Assembly: GCF_015773195.1 (NCBI RefSeq)
Contig: NZ_JADWYK010000007.1
Coordinates: 1 to 64,000 of the forward strand
Origin: Hymenobacter guriensis
GTDB taxonomy: Bacteria; Bacteroidota; Bacteroidia; Cytophagales; Hymenobacteraceae
DNA: 64,000 nt
Direction: 5' to 3'
Under the pieces are notes generated by a model. That model saw only the letters and a list, made by a program, of their open reading frames with translations, searched no databases and was not told where the DNA came from. Positions 63,665-64,000 of this stretch are shown here, piece after piece. Both the position numbers and the translations under genes were made by a program. Every line of letters starts with the position of its first letter. Position 1 is the stretch's first letter.

Positions 63665-64000
63665 TGTTTCCTGACTTACTCTTTCGCGCCGTGGATCTGT
63701 CCGTTATTATTCCCATCTACAACGAGGAAGCCAATATCCCAACCCTGTACGCGCGGCTGCGCTCGGTGCTGGACCCCACGCAGCTGCGCTGCGAGTACAT
63801 CTTTATCAACGACGGCTCCCGCGACCGGTCCCTGGAGCTGATTCAGGATCTGGCGGCCCGGGAGTCCGACGTGCGCTACATCGACTTCAGCCGCAACTTC
63901 GGCCACCAGATTGCCGTGACGGCCGGGCTGGACTTGTCGCTGGGCGAGGCCGTAGCCATCATCGATGCCGACTTGCAGGACCCGCCCGAGCTGATTCCGC
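63664..64000 (+). CDS. Glycosyltransferase family 2, partial (cut by window end)
   Basis: The ATG overlaps the methyltransferase stop (ATGA). The visible 112 residues contain [55 protein letters not shown] and [14 protein letters not shown], the DxD site of the DPM1/ArnC/GtrB group. These enzymes usually make polyprenyl-phosphate sugars and often have two C-terminal helices, which lie past the window end. Confidence 0.9.
   Translation, partial: MFPDLLFRAVDLSVIIPIYNEEANIPTLYARLRSVLDPTQLRCEYIFINDGSRDRSLELIQDLAARESDVRYIDFSRNFGHQIAVTAGLDLSLGEAVAIIDADLQDPPELIP

Overview
The window looks like a chromosomal contig from a Bacteroidota bacterium of the Cytophagales, most likely Hymenobacter or a close relative. 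The signs are GC-rich coding sequence, initiation without evident Shine-Dalgarno sites, several upstream TAnnTTTG (-7 type) promoter boxes, and a gene set typical of the group: DUF4142 and DUF2795 proteins, a HU-like/DUF4469 protein, EttA, a TonB-dependent receptor with a carboxypeptidase-like N-domain, lycopene cyclase and a kynurenine route. I see no rRNA, tRNA, CRISPR array, transposase or integrase.

Region 1 (1-14.8 kb) is accessory and partly decayed. It starts with a truncated AraC-type metal regulator beside an intact copper ATPase (copA) and a metal-binding lipoprotein. A frameshifted TetR gene, an AraC/SDR pair, two VOC proteins, a WYL regulator and an SDR/SnoaL-like/AraC group follow. 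Next comes a gene graveyard (AraC tail, SDR with lost start and a nonsense codon, lactonase tail), then a LuxR protein with a degenerate receiver.

Region 2 (15-33 kb) is mostly housekeeping: ettA, a DUF349 protein, a DUF2795 protein, an ABC ATPase, lycopene cyclase, a LOG protein, a MacB-like permease, queA, ispD, a PaaG-like isomerase, two DUF4142 lipoproteins and uvrA. Intergenic spaces here carry long palindromic repeats that run up to, and sometimes into, the ends of genes.

Region 3 (33-45 kb) holds an MBOAT/SGNH O-acetylation pair flanked by two related secreted Tyr/Trp/Gly-rich proteins. After it come two Rof-like small genes (the second frameshifted in a tetranucleotide repeat) and a strikingly AT-rich OafA-type acyltransferase, frameshifted in a homopolymer. 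That acyltransferase lies between asnS and a near-copy of the asnS 3' end. asnS, rpoN and a PAP2-like membrane protein follow.

Region 4 (45-55 kb) carries kynurenine catabolism: kmo, then haaO-ACMSD-kynU as a tight operon continuing toward a membrane protein and alkB, with a TonB-dependent receptor between. A divergent SDR lacks the usual Tyr-x3-Lys. Together kmo, kynU, haaO and ACMSD would take kynurenine to 2-aminomuconate semialdehyde; the tryptophan-opening enzymes are not here.

Region 5 (55-64 kb, running off the end) is an envelope glycan or glycolipid region: three GT2 transferases, one or two GT-C-like polytopic proteins plus a third large membrane protein, a lipoprotein and a SAM methyltransferase.

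The best candidates for something undescribed are the O-acetylation locus with its paired small secreted proteins, the repeat families that have been absorbed into protein N-termini, and the AT-rich acyltransferase with its homopolymer frameshift at a possible att-like site.
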